Assembly: GCF_051014685.1 (NCBI RefSeq)
Contig: NC_135055.1
Span: 20,791,501 to 20,855,500, forward strand
Reading direction: 5' to 3'
From: Ptiloglossa arizonensis
Taxonomy: Eukaryota; Arthropoda; Insecta; Hymenoptera; Colletidae
DNA length: 64,000 bases
In this document: positions 1-12,215 of the stretch, one piece after another
Numbering within the stretch: position 1 is the first letter of the stretch
Layout of the letters: the number at the start of each line of letters is the position of its first letter
Translations under genes and position numbers: made by a program
The notes under the pieces: model-generated
Database searches by the model: none
The model's input: the letters and a program-made list of their open reading frames with translations, nothing else
What the model was told of the DNA's origin: nothing

Positions 1-1406
1 AATCGTTCACCCGGACGCGATAACGATTCGCGTGGTGAATTTTTTGCAATTCACGGTACGCTCGGTGAACACGGCTCGCGAGTAGACGTTGCATGTCACG
101 GTAACTGGCACGAAATTTTCGCGGGCCGCAGCAAGCACTCGCGTACAGATGACGAGGGTACCCACTCATGAGAACTATCATCGACTCGACAATCGTGTCA
201 AGGGCAGATTCTAACCGAGGCACGCCGAAGAAATCAATTTGTTTAATAAATATCTACCGCGGACACGACCGCCACCGCCACCGCCACGTATTTCCGATGC
301 GACTGATTTCGTGCGAGCGCGAATTGCGACACGAATTGACCTTCGAACGATACGATTAATTTTCCATACTTTTCGTGCTCGGTGAGCGCGAAATCGAGAC
401 GCGGTTCGCGAAAATCCGAAACGATTTTCATCGTGACCGATTCCTTTTTTTTTTCTCTTTTCGCCCGCGCCCACCGAACAGTACCGAGGAGACGGCAACG
501 AATTGATAAGCGAACGAACATTGATTAACTGGAAGCGGTTCCAGTGGCCCTGGTCAGACAAGAGCGAACAATTCCACAGATTATATATACCCTACCGTAA
601 AGTGTCTTACGTCACATCCTCATTCACGAACTTATTAATAACGAGACATTGTTTACGCGCAATTAATTTCGTGCCAAGCCGCGTACGCTGCGACACGTGG
701 CTTCTTAAGGACGAAACGATGTAAAGGAAAGGGTTGCCGTGGCGAGTTACGCGGAACCTCCGTTTCGTTAACGCGGAATCGTCGCGCGTGTTGCGTAAGC
801 GTGGCCACGGTTAGCTGGAATCGTCTGTGAAAATTCGTCTCGACGAGGGAAGTCCACGGGTTTAATTCTGTTTACGACATCGGTGTCTGCATGCGACAGG
901 AATCCGCGCGGTTTCGTGACCGTGGACCGATTTTTAACGTAATTGTTGTACCGTCGGTCACGAGGTTCGTGATAACGAAGTTCGAGAGAAGGAAATATTT
1001 CTTTTTTTTTTCTTCTTCCGCGACTACGACTCATTTCTTTCCAAGAGAAATTGATATCTCGTTGCGGCGCACGGTTGAAAACAGTTTGCGAGAGTTGCCT
1101 CGTGATATCTTTTCGTACGTAACTAGCGTGTAACGAGCGCCGTGGTTCCGATGGGAACCTGGCCTAATGGATCCAGCGGTTCCTTCTTCGCAGCTAAATA
1201 TAGATTTCGCGCGAATAGAATCCTTTTCGCGATTGATTCGAGCGATACAAGCATCGTAGACGCTCCGGCGACGCAGTTTGCACGGTCTTACGTAAACATC
1301 GAATAATATTAACGGCGGTTCGAGGAGTGAAAAACGAACGAACCGAATGGGAGATCAAGGGGTGGAGTAGAGAGACGGTTTCGAAGCGGTAAGGTACAAC
1401 GTAACG
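1..1406. other. Left flank, no gene recognised
   Basis: I find no supported gene here. Open frames are short, overlap on both strands, and encode arginine-rich low-complexity peptides typical of CpG-rich DNA. A pyrimidine run near 445-465 and another near 1005-1020 are the only notable simple sequence. The stretch lies downstream of the minus-strand protease and could hold its 3' UTR or a last coding exon, because the protease C-terminus is unresolved. Confidence 0.5.
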
Positions 1407-4124
1407 TTAATAGGTGTATTCCCGGATCCGTGTACATTCGACTTGGTTAATAAAGAAGCATCGATGGCTGTCGTCTCCAAACTCGACGCGATCGAATGGC
1501 GTAACTTCCCGATCCTCGCTGACTAAGCTGACGTAATATGCACCGCTTACACGTTTCGTCGCTCCCGTAGGAAGAATACACGTACTAACTCGGTTAACTG
1601 TATAGAACCGGTGAATCCGAGGAATGCGAACAGTCGGTGTCAGCGAAATTATCGAGACGGTCGGTTCAGCCGTCGATACAACGTCGAATCGAGTCGAGAC
1701 TCCTCGGATACCGCTCCGTTTATTCGATGATGCAGTACGCCGCGTCTGAAACAACGTACTCGTCACGATTGTGCGAACGCAGCTTTCCCGCTTTCGATTA
1801 AATTGCGTATCGTAAAGATCCGTACCTCGGGTCACTGAAACAATCCAATCCACATAACCGCCGACTCTGCAGTTAACGCCACTTGTATAGCCGCAACCGC
1901 GACCGTAATTGATAATTCCAACGAGCACAAGTCGCCTGGTCGTAGGATTCTGCCAGAGAACTGGTCCACCGCTGTCCATCTGTGGATCGAACCGAATCAA
2001 TTGAACGTATCCTTTAATCGGAACCGAAACACGGCGAGACCGTGGCACTGATTATTTTTCTATTACGCTCGGAGAACAAAGAAAGACAGTTTCACCTGAC
2101 ACGCGTCCTTTCCCTCCGAGTAGGTGCACAAATTGTCGCTCGTTAATTGGTTGTACGTCTTCGAACACTCGAGATTCGTGATCACGCTCACGGTGACCTT
2201 TTGCAGAACATCGGCGGTTGGACCAGTGTACTCCGTTGTTCCCCAACCTGGTGCGGTTAAAGTACACGTAGTCGTAGGTTTTAAGGGAAGTAAATTGCAA
2301 CGTTACTTGCCTAAAATATCGACGTAACTTCCGCCAAAAGTGTCCGGTGAATGTTGAAAGGGTAGACAAGCCGGACCAACTTCGTTAGAGAAAATCATTT
2401 TCTGTTTCACTTCTATCACAGCGATGTCGTTCAAGAAAATTTTGCTGTCGTATTTGGGGTGAATGATGTACCGCTTCACGGGGATCAATTTCGTGGCGTT
2501 CGTCTCGGTGCCTGAATAGCAAAAATCATTTCGATCAGAGCGTAAAACGCTGGTCGACGACGCTGAAAGTCTCATCAAGAAGAACTACCTGTCGTCAAAT
2601 CATGGTCACCCACCAAAATACCCAAATAATTGATATCTCTGTTCACCATACAATGAGCCGCCGTCAATAAGTACGTATCACTTATTATGGTACAACCGCA
2701 GTATACGGACCGTATGTGTGCGTCCACGATACCAGCCATCATAGGATACTCGTTCACCCCTGTCTCGTTACCACCGACGATTCTAGACTAAGGACAATCA
2801 ACGAGATACGATCGAACAACTTTCGCTGAATCTCGATAAGACGCTATCGAACTTGTACCGTGTACCAAGTATCTCGAGACAACGGTCCGGTTAAAATAAA
2901 TCTAAACTACTGATTTTATCGGCTTGCAATCTTACATAAATCAAAAACATACCGGCGAGCGATTATCTGCCCTCGAGTTCTCGTAAAGTCGCAAGTGCAA
3001 CACTTGATTCGATTTATATCGTTTTTTCTCGATAGACGAAACAACAAGGAAATGTAGAATTTCGTCGAAATGACCTTGAAACGGCCACAAGAAAAGAGAG
3101 AACGAACATTTTCCTTTCTTCTTAGGAGTTTCGAGTCGAGAGTAGAACCCTGTTGTCATCGTCGCGCGAAATTAGTATTTCGTTTGGTAATTCCACCATA
3201 AATTATACCGAGATACGAGGTACGACAGGAAGCTCGATCCCTTTGAAAACGATGCGTGAGTATCTACGGGCGAGAGTACGTACGGGATTCTTCCATCCGC
3301 ATCGACAATCTTCGCTGTCTTTGGGTCTTTCGATCAATCTCGCTTCGCAGACGAATCGACCGCCCTTCGTCCATACAGGTGCCCATAGCGTTATGGTCAT
3401 CGTGCTCTCTTCCGATTCTATGCTAAATGTTCCATTGCCGCAATACTTGTGGGTGGTGTTCTGGCTAATTTGAATCGACAAACTGTCTTCGACGCAGTTC
3501 TCGCTCTGCAAAGGTAGTTTTCGTAACGTCAATTTGTTCATCGAATTGATTTTGAGTCTCGAAGACTCGACAAAACTGCTCGTTCCTTACCGGGACCAAA
3601 CATGGTTACTCGTTTGCGAAACGAAAACTTGGATCTTACCCGTGGTAAGCTGAACGAGTTGCAGGACAGGTTGACCCGATATTCGCTGGTCAAGGTCCAG
3701 ATGCAGAACTGTTGTCCTTTGTAATTATACGGATACTCCGAATTGTAAACGTAATACTCGTTCCCAGCGCTCAGTTCCTGTTGATAATTGCACGCTTGGT
3801 CCTGGCCGAAGATGGATGCGACGAACAATGTCAACCAGGAAAGTACAGTGAGCGTCGCTGTAAAGAAGAAAAAGTAGGAAAATGATTCGGTTCGATGATG
3901 TTTACAAAAAGTATCTCGAGCCTCCGTCTAATTAAAAGGTATAAATCGTAATCGAAAATGAGTCGTGAAGATTGCGAGATCTATTTCGAGGTGCGATAAC
4001 CGGATTATATTTCGTGACTTGATGGTACCTGTTCGACGCGATACGAGACACGAATTTCACGAAACGTTCTTTGAAATTTGTTCGTAACGAACGCGCAACA
4101 TCTACACTCCGTACCTTTCGTCAT
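1407..4124 (-). CDS. Secreted CUB-domain trypsin-like serine protease (7 exons)
   Basis: A secreted zymogen that should cleave after Arg/Lys. Exons read on the minus strand: 4124-4115, 3857-3640, 3565-3284, 2787-2589, 2511-2311, 2247-2096, and from 1979 down. All join in phase. A ten-base first exon (Met-Thr-Lys plus one base) feeds a hydrophobic signal peptide ending near SIFGQ. Exons 2-3 form a CUB domain (NCVEDSLSI, YCGNG). Exon 4 opens with the activation site RIVGG and carries the catalytic His in LTAAHC; exon 5 has the Asp in NDIAVIEV; exon 7 has the Ser in DSGGPVLW. DACQ before the Ser gives Asp at the S1 pocket, hence trypsin specificity. Architecture and a length of about 400 residues match hymenopteran CUB serine proteases such as venom serine protease 34-like proteins. 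Oddities: Met replaces the usual Gly just before DSGGP, and one intron is GC-AG. The frame stays open to 1407, but the true end probably comes soon after VDWIVSV, by a splice or stop I could not fix. Confidence 0.88.
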
Positions 4125-4921
4125 TGCGTAGAATGCGGTGACGTTTCTTTTGGGGAAATGCCAATGGTTTTCTTTGTTAGCGGCTTATTTCTACAGGAGT
4201 ACGAAAATTTCAAAGAAACGTTACGTTACCATCTGTCCGCCTTTGCGCCAATTCCGTCGTTTTTATCCGCATCGCGAAGATAGGCCAAAGCGACGGTTAA
4301 TAATTTCGCGGGCGCTATCATTGTAGTCTTATCAGAAGGTAATTGTAACCTCGAGAATAAACGTAGATTTACGACGGCAGTTAGCTGGTACGTACTTTCG
4401 CAATGTCCGTGAAACGAAATTCAAGGGTGATGGTAACTGTTGTCCGTTTTCGTGCGTGCATTTCGTATGTTCTCCGTTATCGATGGATATCATCGTTCTA
4501 ATCGGAGATCACGTGCTTATTAGGATAAACCGATCATATTTTTACCATTGCGAAATGCACGAGATATTCGAGATACGGATATCTTTATTTTATATGGAGG
4601 TAAAGCGAGTCACGTTTAGTAGTTATGGTTAATAACTCGATAAAAGATTTATTATTGCCTCCTTTGTATTTTTACCAATACCAGAAAGTTCTTATTTTTG
4701 CTAGTTCGTCGTGAGAGGGCTTCTAATCGTTTCGATACGATATTATTTAACGAGAGACGCAAAAAGATACTGTTTACTTTTTTCTGTACTTTTTTCTTTA
4801 TCTCTTCGCGATACGGAAGTATACGTGTATACACGTGTCCAAAATGACTTTTCCACCTTTTCCACCTGTTTGTGTTACGTCGTATAAAACATTGGGTAAC
4901 TAATTACGTACGTCGTACACG

Positions 4922-4974
4922 TTCGGTATATGAACAATTAAATATAATATTCGGTATATGAACAATTAAATATA
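4922..4974. repeat. 28-bp direct duplication
   Basis: The 25-base string beginning ttcggtatatgaacaa occurs at 4922-4946 and again, identical, at 4950-4974, giving a period of 28 bp. The identity suggests a recent slip or duplication in AT-rich intergenic DNA. Confidence 0.9.
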
Positions 4975-5519
4975 TTAAGAAAATTATTTTTCTTAGAAAA
5001 TTTAAATAATTTTTGATAATTAACGTAATTAATACCGAACGTTGAATGGTCGAGGTCGTTTACAATTATTTCTACACCAGCTGCTGTGTAAGACGTGTAA
5101 ATACTGATAATAATAATCGGTTTTACCTTCTCAAACGGTAATTTTATACTTATGAAACGATAATAATATTTTATACACGAATTTCCTTGTACCAAAGTTT
5201 TCATATTGTAATACAGTTTGATGAAAATAATTCGATGTAAAATATATTACATATTTTCTCGGAATAAATGTTATCAAGAATTTGAAAGCTAACAAAGAGA
5301 CAAGTAAGATGCAAAAAAATTTAGTGGAATTTAATCCGGTCTGATCACCTGTGTATCTTTTTGAAAAAGGAGTAGTTAAATAAATGGATAAATCAATTGC
5401 AATGAAGCTGTAGAGGCAGGAAAATTATAACTAACACCATCTGGTGGACACTTTCGATACGACTCATCAGTTGTCATAGCAATGAATGTGATACAAGTTA
5501 GGAAGTTAATAAAAAATAT

Positions 5520-5546
5520 GCACGCGTGCACAAATGCACGCGTGTA
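5520..5546. repeat. Short inverted/direct repeat around cacgcgtg
   Basis: The self-complementary core cacgcgtg appears twice, separated by a spacer of a few bases (cacgcgtgca caaatg cacgcgtg). It could form a small hairpin. It lies about 300 bp upstream of the coiled-coil gene start. No function can be assigned. Confidence 0.7.
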
Positions 5547-5851
5547 TGTGCTATACTCGGTGGATAGGTTTGTGATGCCTTTGTTCTACAATTCGGTTAA
5601 TGTTATCTTATTTTCGTGTATTTTAAATAATCCTGACTGAATGATTTTGTAAATTATGTATATCGATCATAAATTCTGAAAAACAATAATAGCAAATTAT
5701 GAAAATATTATTGAACAAGAAAAGAGAAAGTTCATTTCTTTTGTCAGAGTTTGACATTTGATAATCAAATTGGGTAAGTACTGCGAGTTGTTCGAACGGA
5801 CCTTAACCTCTCCCCTATTTAATTTTTCATATTGTAGCATAGAAGTGAAAA

Positions 5852-7938
5852 ATGTCAGTCGTAAAGGGGAATTTGGAGACATCTTATAAGCCAGTTTATC
5901 GTCGCAGACGTACTTCGAAAGCTAGACATATGTTTAAAATGCAAAATGCTCATAAAGATCTGCCAGATTGTATAACCAGCAATGGTAATGATCACGAAGG
6001 TAATACGTGTAAAAGTAATAGGTATAAAAGAAATAGAAAATTATCCAAAGAAGGTGACGAACAAAGAGAAACATTCGACAAAGGTGATGCAGATTCAGGT
6101 ACTATCAATGATATATATATATTTAGCATGAAATAATTTTTACTCTATAAAAGTGATGTATAAAATGTTATATATTACTATATTAGGTATTATTTCTTCG
6201 AGGAGGAAAGATAAAAATCTTTCAAAAGATACATTACGAATAGCCAACGAGTATCATAAATTAGAAAAATGCTACAAGAATGTTCAAGACGAATACCATA
6301 AGTTAAGTAGTTTAATGGAGCAGCGAGAAGCAGAATATCTGCGAGTATGTTCGCATTATGAAACACTAGTACAAATGTTGCAGGAAATGGAAGATGCAAA
6401 AGATGATTTAGCAAAACAAAATCGAAAACTTAAGGTTGAGAAAGTACAATCGTACGAAGATATACTACTTTTAAAAAGTATTGTCTATCAACTAAATGCT
6501 GAATTGGAAAGGTACCAGGACAAATTAAGAGAACAAAAACTTGTAAATAGTCCTACGGAATTTGTAGAAAGTGGTAAGAAAGAAAAGTACAACGAGCGTG
6601 CTTGGGGTGGCATTCATTTCCACACGTTAGGTCCACTTTTGAATGCCTATCAAGAAAACTTGTCGGAAAAACGGGAACTTGTAAACATGTATGAACAACA
6701 GATGGCTGATTTTGGTAGTAGATGCAAGGAGATACTTACAGAAAATGAACTTATGCACAAAGAAGTGGAAGAGTTAAGATCAGAATGTAACAGGTATGCG
6801 CAAGAACTTAAATCATTGGTTGAGAATACTGCAACGTCAAAAAAACAAAACGATTTTCTGCAAAAAAAAACTATAGATCTAAAGAGAGAAGCAAATGAGA
6901 TCCGTTCGTCGTATGAATTAAAAATGGAGGTAATTTTGAAACGTAATGAAGTACTTAAGAAGGAACATGCGTTAAGCGTATCAGAACTGAGCAATCTCAG
7001 AGGGAAGTACGAGGTTTTGAGCAAAGAATTTGAAAAGGTTAAAAATAAAGAGGAACAAACTGTGCCTACAATTGTTCATACTGCCGCAATCGAAGAATGT
7101 AAGACTTTGTTGGAAGAATTAAAGCATCAATATGAAAGCGAAAAACGAAACTTATCAAATCATATAAAACGTATAGAAGAAAATCAACCTGAAAATGAGA
7201 AACAACTCGTAATGATTACAGCCGAAAGAAATCATTTGAAGACCCTTGTGGAAAGACTAGGAAGCAATTTGAAGTAAGATATTTGTCATTTTTTGTAATA
7301 TACTATATTTGTACATCTCATTCGCATGGTAAAGCGTATGTAGATTTGTTTCAGACGGACACAACGTAAATACGAGAACATACAAACTGTTGTATATTCG
7401 ACACGCGTTTCGCGCGATTCTTTGAAAGAGCAATTAAATAAGACGACTGCTTATTGCGAAGAATTGTTTTTCGAGTACGAAAGGATTGTTACAGAGAGGG
7501 AAAAGTTACTATCCCTTTTGCGTGAAACAGAAGAAGAAAATGCAACCATCGATCGTCTCGGAAAAACTATTCATGTTCGAGTAGATGATTTAAAAATCCA
7601 ACTGGAAGTATGTATAAAATATTCATAATATTAATAATTTGACAGGAAGAGTAATAAGTAATGTATAATTTCAGAGCGTACAAAGAGGCGCGAAACAACA
7701 AGTAGAAACCGTCGAGAAACGTATAAAGTTACAAGAACTTCGAATGCACCGAATGAAACGTGCATATCATCGTAAAATACAGGATTTTAAAGACACAATT
7801 AAGCAGAAAGAAGATACTATTTTAAAATTACAAGAGAAGTATGCTAGTCAAAATAAGTTGGTTCGAGAGTTGCCTCAAGGTGTGGACGACGAGAAGTCAA
7901 AAGCTATAATATCGGAGGAAAGAATTCATAATCTTTAG
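5852..7938 (+). CDS. Coiled-coil protein, 4 exons, possibly Cep89-like
   Basis: Exons 5852-6098, 6187-7273, 7355-7607 and 7675-7938 join in phase with GT-AG borders to give 616 residues. The N-terminus is basic (PVYRRRRTSK). From exon 2 to the end, long heptad-rich stretches heavy in Glu, Lys, Leu and Gln indicate an extended coiled coil, for example LRIANEYHKLEKCYKNV. The most distinctive non-helical segment is AWGGIHFHTLGPLLNAY, in the middle of exon 2. There is no signal peptide, membrane span or catalytic motif. Length and layout resemble centrosomal/ciliary proteins; my best guess is the Cep89 (CCDC123) family, from general resemblance only, so I give no symbol. Start choice: aaaATG with A at -3, followed by an uninterrupted frame. 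The gene is AT-rich, unlike the shot locus downstream, and is transcribed towards it. Confidence 0.8.
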
Positions 7939-8085
7939 ATTAACTACGTAAATTATCAGCACATTATTGAAAAACTCATGATAAAATCGTTCGTAATAGA
8001 TATGAACTTTGAAACTAATTTTCAACGAATCTCTTAATAAGCATCTAATTATGGAATAGGTGCTACTCGAAACACCATCCTCCTG

Positions 8086-8328
8086 TTATTTACCGACCGT
8101 GTCAGTTACTTTATTTAGCTGTGACATCAAATGAGGCAAGTGGCTGCGAAGGCTACCATTCGCTACTATGAATGGCCGATGGCAGTAGCGACAAATGTAA
8201 CCACCTCGCGGCGAAAAATTGATGTCACCCGTTATAGGTATGATGTCAGACGCGTTCCGTACATTTATATGCAAAAGACGTGTTTTAGCTTTAAGCCTTT
8301 TATAGCGATCAATAACAATTCTAAACAC
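8086..8328 (-). CDS. Short ORF with C2H2 zinc-finger-like spacing
   Basis: An 80-codon open frame containing YICRYCHRPF followed by SLRSHLPHLM. The spacing is C-x2-C-x3-F-x6-L-x2-H-x2-H, close to the classical C2H2 finger (C-x2-C-x3-F-x5-L-x2-H-x3-H), with the hydrophobic positions conserved. There is a single finger and no recognisable second domain. It could be a last exon of an unseen gene, a decayed fragment, or chance. It points towards the 3' end of the coiled-coil gene. Confidence 0.25.
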   Translation of the reverse strand: MFRIVIDRYKRLKAKTRLLHINVRNASDIIPITGDINFSPRGGYICRYCHRPFIVANGSLRSHLPHLMSQLNKVTDTVGK

Positions 8329-11300
8329 AATAATAATAGATGGGGATTTTAGTATTAACCTGTCAAAATGGTTCAGTGCTCAACAGATTACTGTACAGCA
8401 CTGATCCCAACATTTTATACCAAAATGTATGTTTGTCATTGTTTCCTTCCATTTCTTTCTTCTTGTATTGCTCCATTTTCCTAATTTTACTCTATTATGT
8501 ACTCCTAATTGTATTATTTTCTTTCTTCGAAATTAATAGCATAATGTTACATGTATTTAAAACAGAATTTCAGCACGGGTTCTAAATCCCTTTGGAATTC
8601 CTTGCTTAGAAAATAATACAATTTTACCTTCTTTCGTTTATTTTTTATATCATTTATTTACTAAAAAAAATACTGTATAATGATGATACAAACGTACCTT
8701 GCAACGAAAACACAAGTTGCTTGTAAATGGAAGATTAATTTCAAATAAAAGTAAAGCGAAAGAGAGAAAAGATTAGGTAGATAATTCGTAATTGAAGCAT
8801 GACAAATGGTTCCATGGAACATGCGTCACGTAGGGCGGTAGAGTGGCCACAGAGTGGCGTTGCGATACAAGCCAGCTGCCGGAGATTCAGTCGAGTCGCC
8901 AAAGTTCGGGGACTCTCGACGGATTTCGGATGCGTTCGTCAAAAGCAAAATGTCGTCTGCTAGGCGCGTCGTCAGACCGAACCGGGTCGTATTTGTAACG
9001 TGAAAATCGCTATGATAAGTGATAATGCGATGTCTCTGCGCGCGAGTACGTAGTGTTTTCTGTTGGAAGGCGTATCAGAAATCGCGAAAGGATATTCTTC
9101 GGATTGGGTTGCCACGTTGCTGACGAAGAAATCCAAGGAGAATACCGGTGAACATTGATTTTTCCTGGTTTCGCATCGGCTCGACAGATGATCGAACGGT
9201 AATGCACATCCTTCCTATTCTTTCGATTTGTTACCTTTCTGAGGCTTTTAATGACTTTATTCCATCAATACTATACATGGATCTAAGGGGAGTAGAATAT
9301 CGTCTCGTCCATATCGTATTACATCGAACTTGTTGTTTGGGTCAAGATTTGAGACGATACATGTGAACGAACCGTAGCTACATTTCATTATTTTCGGTGA
9401 GACGGTTATCTTGATTTAGTCAGTTGCGCCTATGTCTTCCGCAGATGTCGCTGATTCTTAGTACATATCGCACATTGCCTCTACCTCTGTAGTAATTAAA
9501 GCATAGGATTTTTAAGATAACCCTATTCAAGGGTATCGCGCAGGTCATAATAACGCGCAAACTCGAAGAATTAATGTTTCCTTCATAATATAGAATGTAA
9601 TAGCTATTAGGTTAGGTTAAACTTCCAGACAATCAGGTTATACCCTTTGTCTCGACGAGTAATCAAACCCTGAATCCGGTATGTTTCTCACTGTTTGGTT
9701 GTTCAGCGGGAGGATGTCTGCATGTACTTTTTGTAATCTTACGTTTGGATAACGCTCTAAATTTGACTGAAAGGATAAAGAGAGAAAGGGGGAGAGAAAA
9801 ATTACTTTGCGTGGTCGCGTGCGCGTGAACTCGAGCCTTTTGAGCCGCGAATATAGAACGGATGTTCCTGTTTTTGCTTCTCCGTAGTGTGAAAATAAAT
9901 AGGCGAAACAATGGGAAATTTGGCTTTCCAGTGTGTTTCAGCTTGTATGAATTTTTGAATACAACGAACAAAGAAGGATTGTTACATTTCAAGCAACGAC
10001 AAGATGATTGTTCTAAGATATTCCAATTTCAAGGCTTTCAAGCATCGCATATTTTAACCACTCGTATCAGTAAGCAAGTAGCTCCGTTTGAAAGTAGAAC
10101 GATGATCTATGCGACGAAGAATTTACGCATGTTTTAATTTTTTAATGCAGCTCGAGAATCAATTCGACTTGATATGTTGTTACCACATCCGTTTCCGCTT
10201 CTTTGTATCAGATTTTCCTTGATGTATCGTTTTAACCGCAGACGTCTGCATTCAACGCGAATAAATATTGCGACGATAAATAAGGTCAATATTTCAGTAA
10301 CGATCAATATCAGAGAAATCAAACGTTTCGAAATTTTATCATCAAATATTCGTAGCAAGCGTGAATCGGCGGAAAATCGCTCTCTCCCACGGCTGTGAGT
10401 CATAATGCAATTACTAAAATATTAACGCAATTCGTTCACTCCCTTTTTCTTACGTGTTTGCAAGCACGCAAAGCGCATGTTACGTTAAAAAAATCAATCA
10501 TTCTTGAGCAATTTGTAATTGAGTCGGATACAAAATGAATAATGTGGCACAAATAATTTTTTACCATTTCATAAAGAAGTAATGTATTTATCCCAAACGT
10601 TTGCGAGGAAAATTAGTTCTTAGAACACCTGTTTATCATATTGGGCATTTTCTCTGCGAACAATAGACTACCCTTGCAATAAAACTATAGTAACAAACGC
10701 GGCACACTTGACGGTTTCTTCGGGGCTATGTAACGGTTCATTGGGTTGAATCAGTGTTTGCTGGCCCTGTACAAACCCCAAAAATGTCTACCGCAACCTG
10801 TGCTCGGTAACGAGTACAGAAATTGGGAATACAGAGTTGCTAAGTCTCTAACTTCGACCAAACGGAAACTTGGCATCTTTGCACCCTCGCTATCGAATTA
10901 CTAAATGGGCGGAGTACCGGTCAGAGGTGCCGAGGTGGACAAGAACGTCGACACATTTTTAAAACTGAAATTAAGATCATTGTTACGAGTTCCAACAGCC
11001 ACGATCAGTGTCTCGTTCGTGCAATTACCGATCTAAACTGTGAATTCGCTCTTCAATTATCTCTAATCGATAAACTAATTATTACATGTGTTTAATAAGT
11101 ACAGCAATTTCCTTACACGATCGAACAATGCACAGAAAATTAAGTTGGCGTGCGAAGTACGCGTTCGCAACTTGGAATAAATCGCTTTTGAAGAGCACGC
11201 GTACGTTACAAATAATAATATCGTCTCATTTATATGCGTAGAATGTTTCCGGAAGGGAACAGCGGTATAGACGTCAGCGAGGGCGGTGGAAGAACTAGAC

Positions 11301-11499
11301 TGAGGTATTTCGACAAGTGAAACGCCGGAGAGTCTCAGGATCGTGACAAAGGTCTTGGAAACGAACAGCAACGACGGGAATTCGAGGCCACTTTGACTGC
11401 TGAGGTCGAGCCTGACCTAACCAAGTTTCCAGCCAAGTGTCTAACCTGACCTAAGCGCCGCTCACGACGAAGATACGAAGCATTGCTCATTATCGGCGT

Positions 11500-12112
11500 G
11501 CAGGAAGCACGTTAGTTGCGTTGCTACCAACTGCCCGCTATCGTATCGCTCCCCATCGTTAAGTAATTGCTATCCGTCGTCAAAAGAACGCCGCAGACAT
11601 CGTACGCTTTCCCTGTTCGTCGCCTCCTTCCCACCTCTCTTCCTTCCGTTCGTTACGGCGTGCAGTTCGTGTACTTCTACGCAACGGTACGCTACCGTAT
11701 CATATACGGCCGGCGTCGTATAGTAAATAAACGCGCGGCACGGTAAATTCGATTTCCACGTGCTTCCCGCTCGACTAAATTATACTGGAACTGAAGAACA
11801 CATTTCGAAGGAAGAAACGTTCGTTAGGGAACGTTCGTATTGACGGAAGAAGGTACCGGTAGTGAGGATGTCGTGTCCAATAGCACGTGCAAAGTTGCCA
11901 GCTGCCCGCTGTCGATAACTACGACCGAGCTAGTTCTCGGTGCAACATTCGCCGTTCGCGTACGATATCGAACGAAGAAGACGTAACGCTCTGGCTCTGT
12001 GTCGCGGTTGTGAAATTGCCTAGTGGTTGTGAAACAGTGCTGAGCGAGGAGAGGAGTTGCACGAATATGGTGTAAATGAAAAAAGAAGTTGCAGCCAACA
12101 ACGTATCAGATA
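11500..12112 (+). promoter_or_regulatory. Probable promoter/5' UTR of the first shot exon
   Basis: The region immediately upstream of the ATG at 12113 is CpG-rich, with pyrimidine-rich stretches near 11620-11650. The start codon context (agataATGG) has A at -3 and G at +4. No clear TATA box was identified, and the transcription start cannot be placed from sequence alone. Confidence 0.35.
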
Positions 12113-12215
12113 ATGGAGTTCGAGCTGGACGGAAGTCTGAAGGAATGGGTAAAGGACAAACCATTGAGTATCCTGCAGCTCGATCCCGCTGACAGAGCCG
12201 TCTTACGGATTGCCG
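12113..12215 (+). CDS. shot first coding exon, form 1
   Basis: Encodes 34 residues plus one base, beginning [15 protein letters not shown] and ending [12 protein letters not shown], then a strong donor gtaagt. The phase-1 base completes Asp with the exon at 27601, giving [12 protein letters not shown]. The end closely resembles the vertebrate MACF1/dystonin N-terminal segment LDPAERAV-RIADERD, so this alternative N-terminus is ancient. Its intron to 27601 exceeds 15 kb. Confidence 0.93.

Larger units (their letters stand above)
4125..5851. other. Divergent intergenic region, protease and coiled-coil gene
   Basis: The protease start (4124, minus) and the coiled-coil gene start (5852, plus) face away from each other, so this 1.7 kb should hold both promoters. 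Composition turns AT-rich from about 4550. No further gene is supported. It contains a 28-bp direct duplication (4922-4974) and a small inverted repeat near 5520-5546. Confidence 0.6.
7939..12112. other. Intergenic region between coiled-coil gene and shot
   Basis: About 4.2 kb with no well-supported gene. The first 850 bp are AT-rich and presumably hold the coiled-coil gene's 3' UTR. A minus-strand ORF at 8086-8328 has C2H2-like spacing and is listed separately. Around 8800 the composition switches to CpG-rich. The GC-rich block 8840-9160 could be an upstream 5' UTR exon. From about 11500 to 12112 the sequence looks like the promoter/5' UTR of the first shot exon, with pyrimidine-rich stretches near 11620. 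TTAGG-like bits (ggttaggtta near 9610, cctaacc near 11415) are common insect background. Confidence 0.5.

Noticed and set aside
1407..1800. Long open C-terminal tail of the protease
   Set aside because: Sequence after VDWIVSV loses any serine-protease character. The open frame is likely intron or UTR, so I do not claim it as protein.
9600..9620. ggttaggtta, a telomere-like (TTAGG) unit
   Set aside because: Only about two copies. Such short motifs are scattered in insect intergenic DNA and do not show a telomeric insertion.
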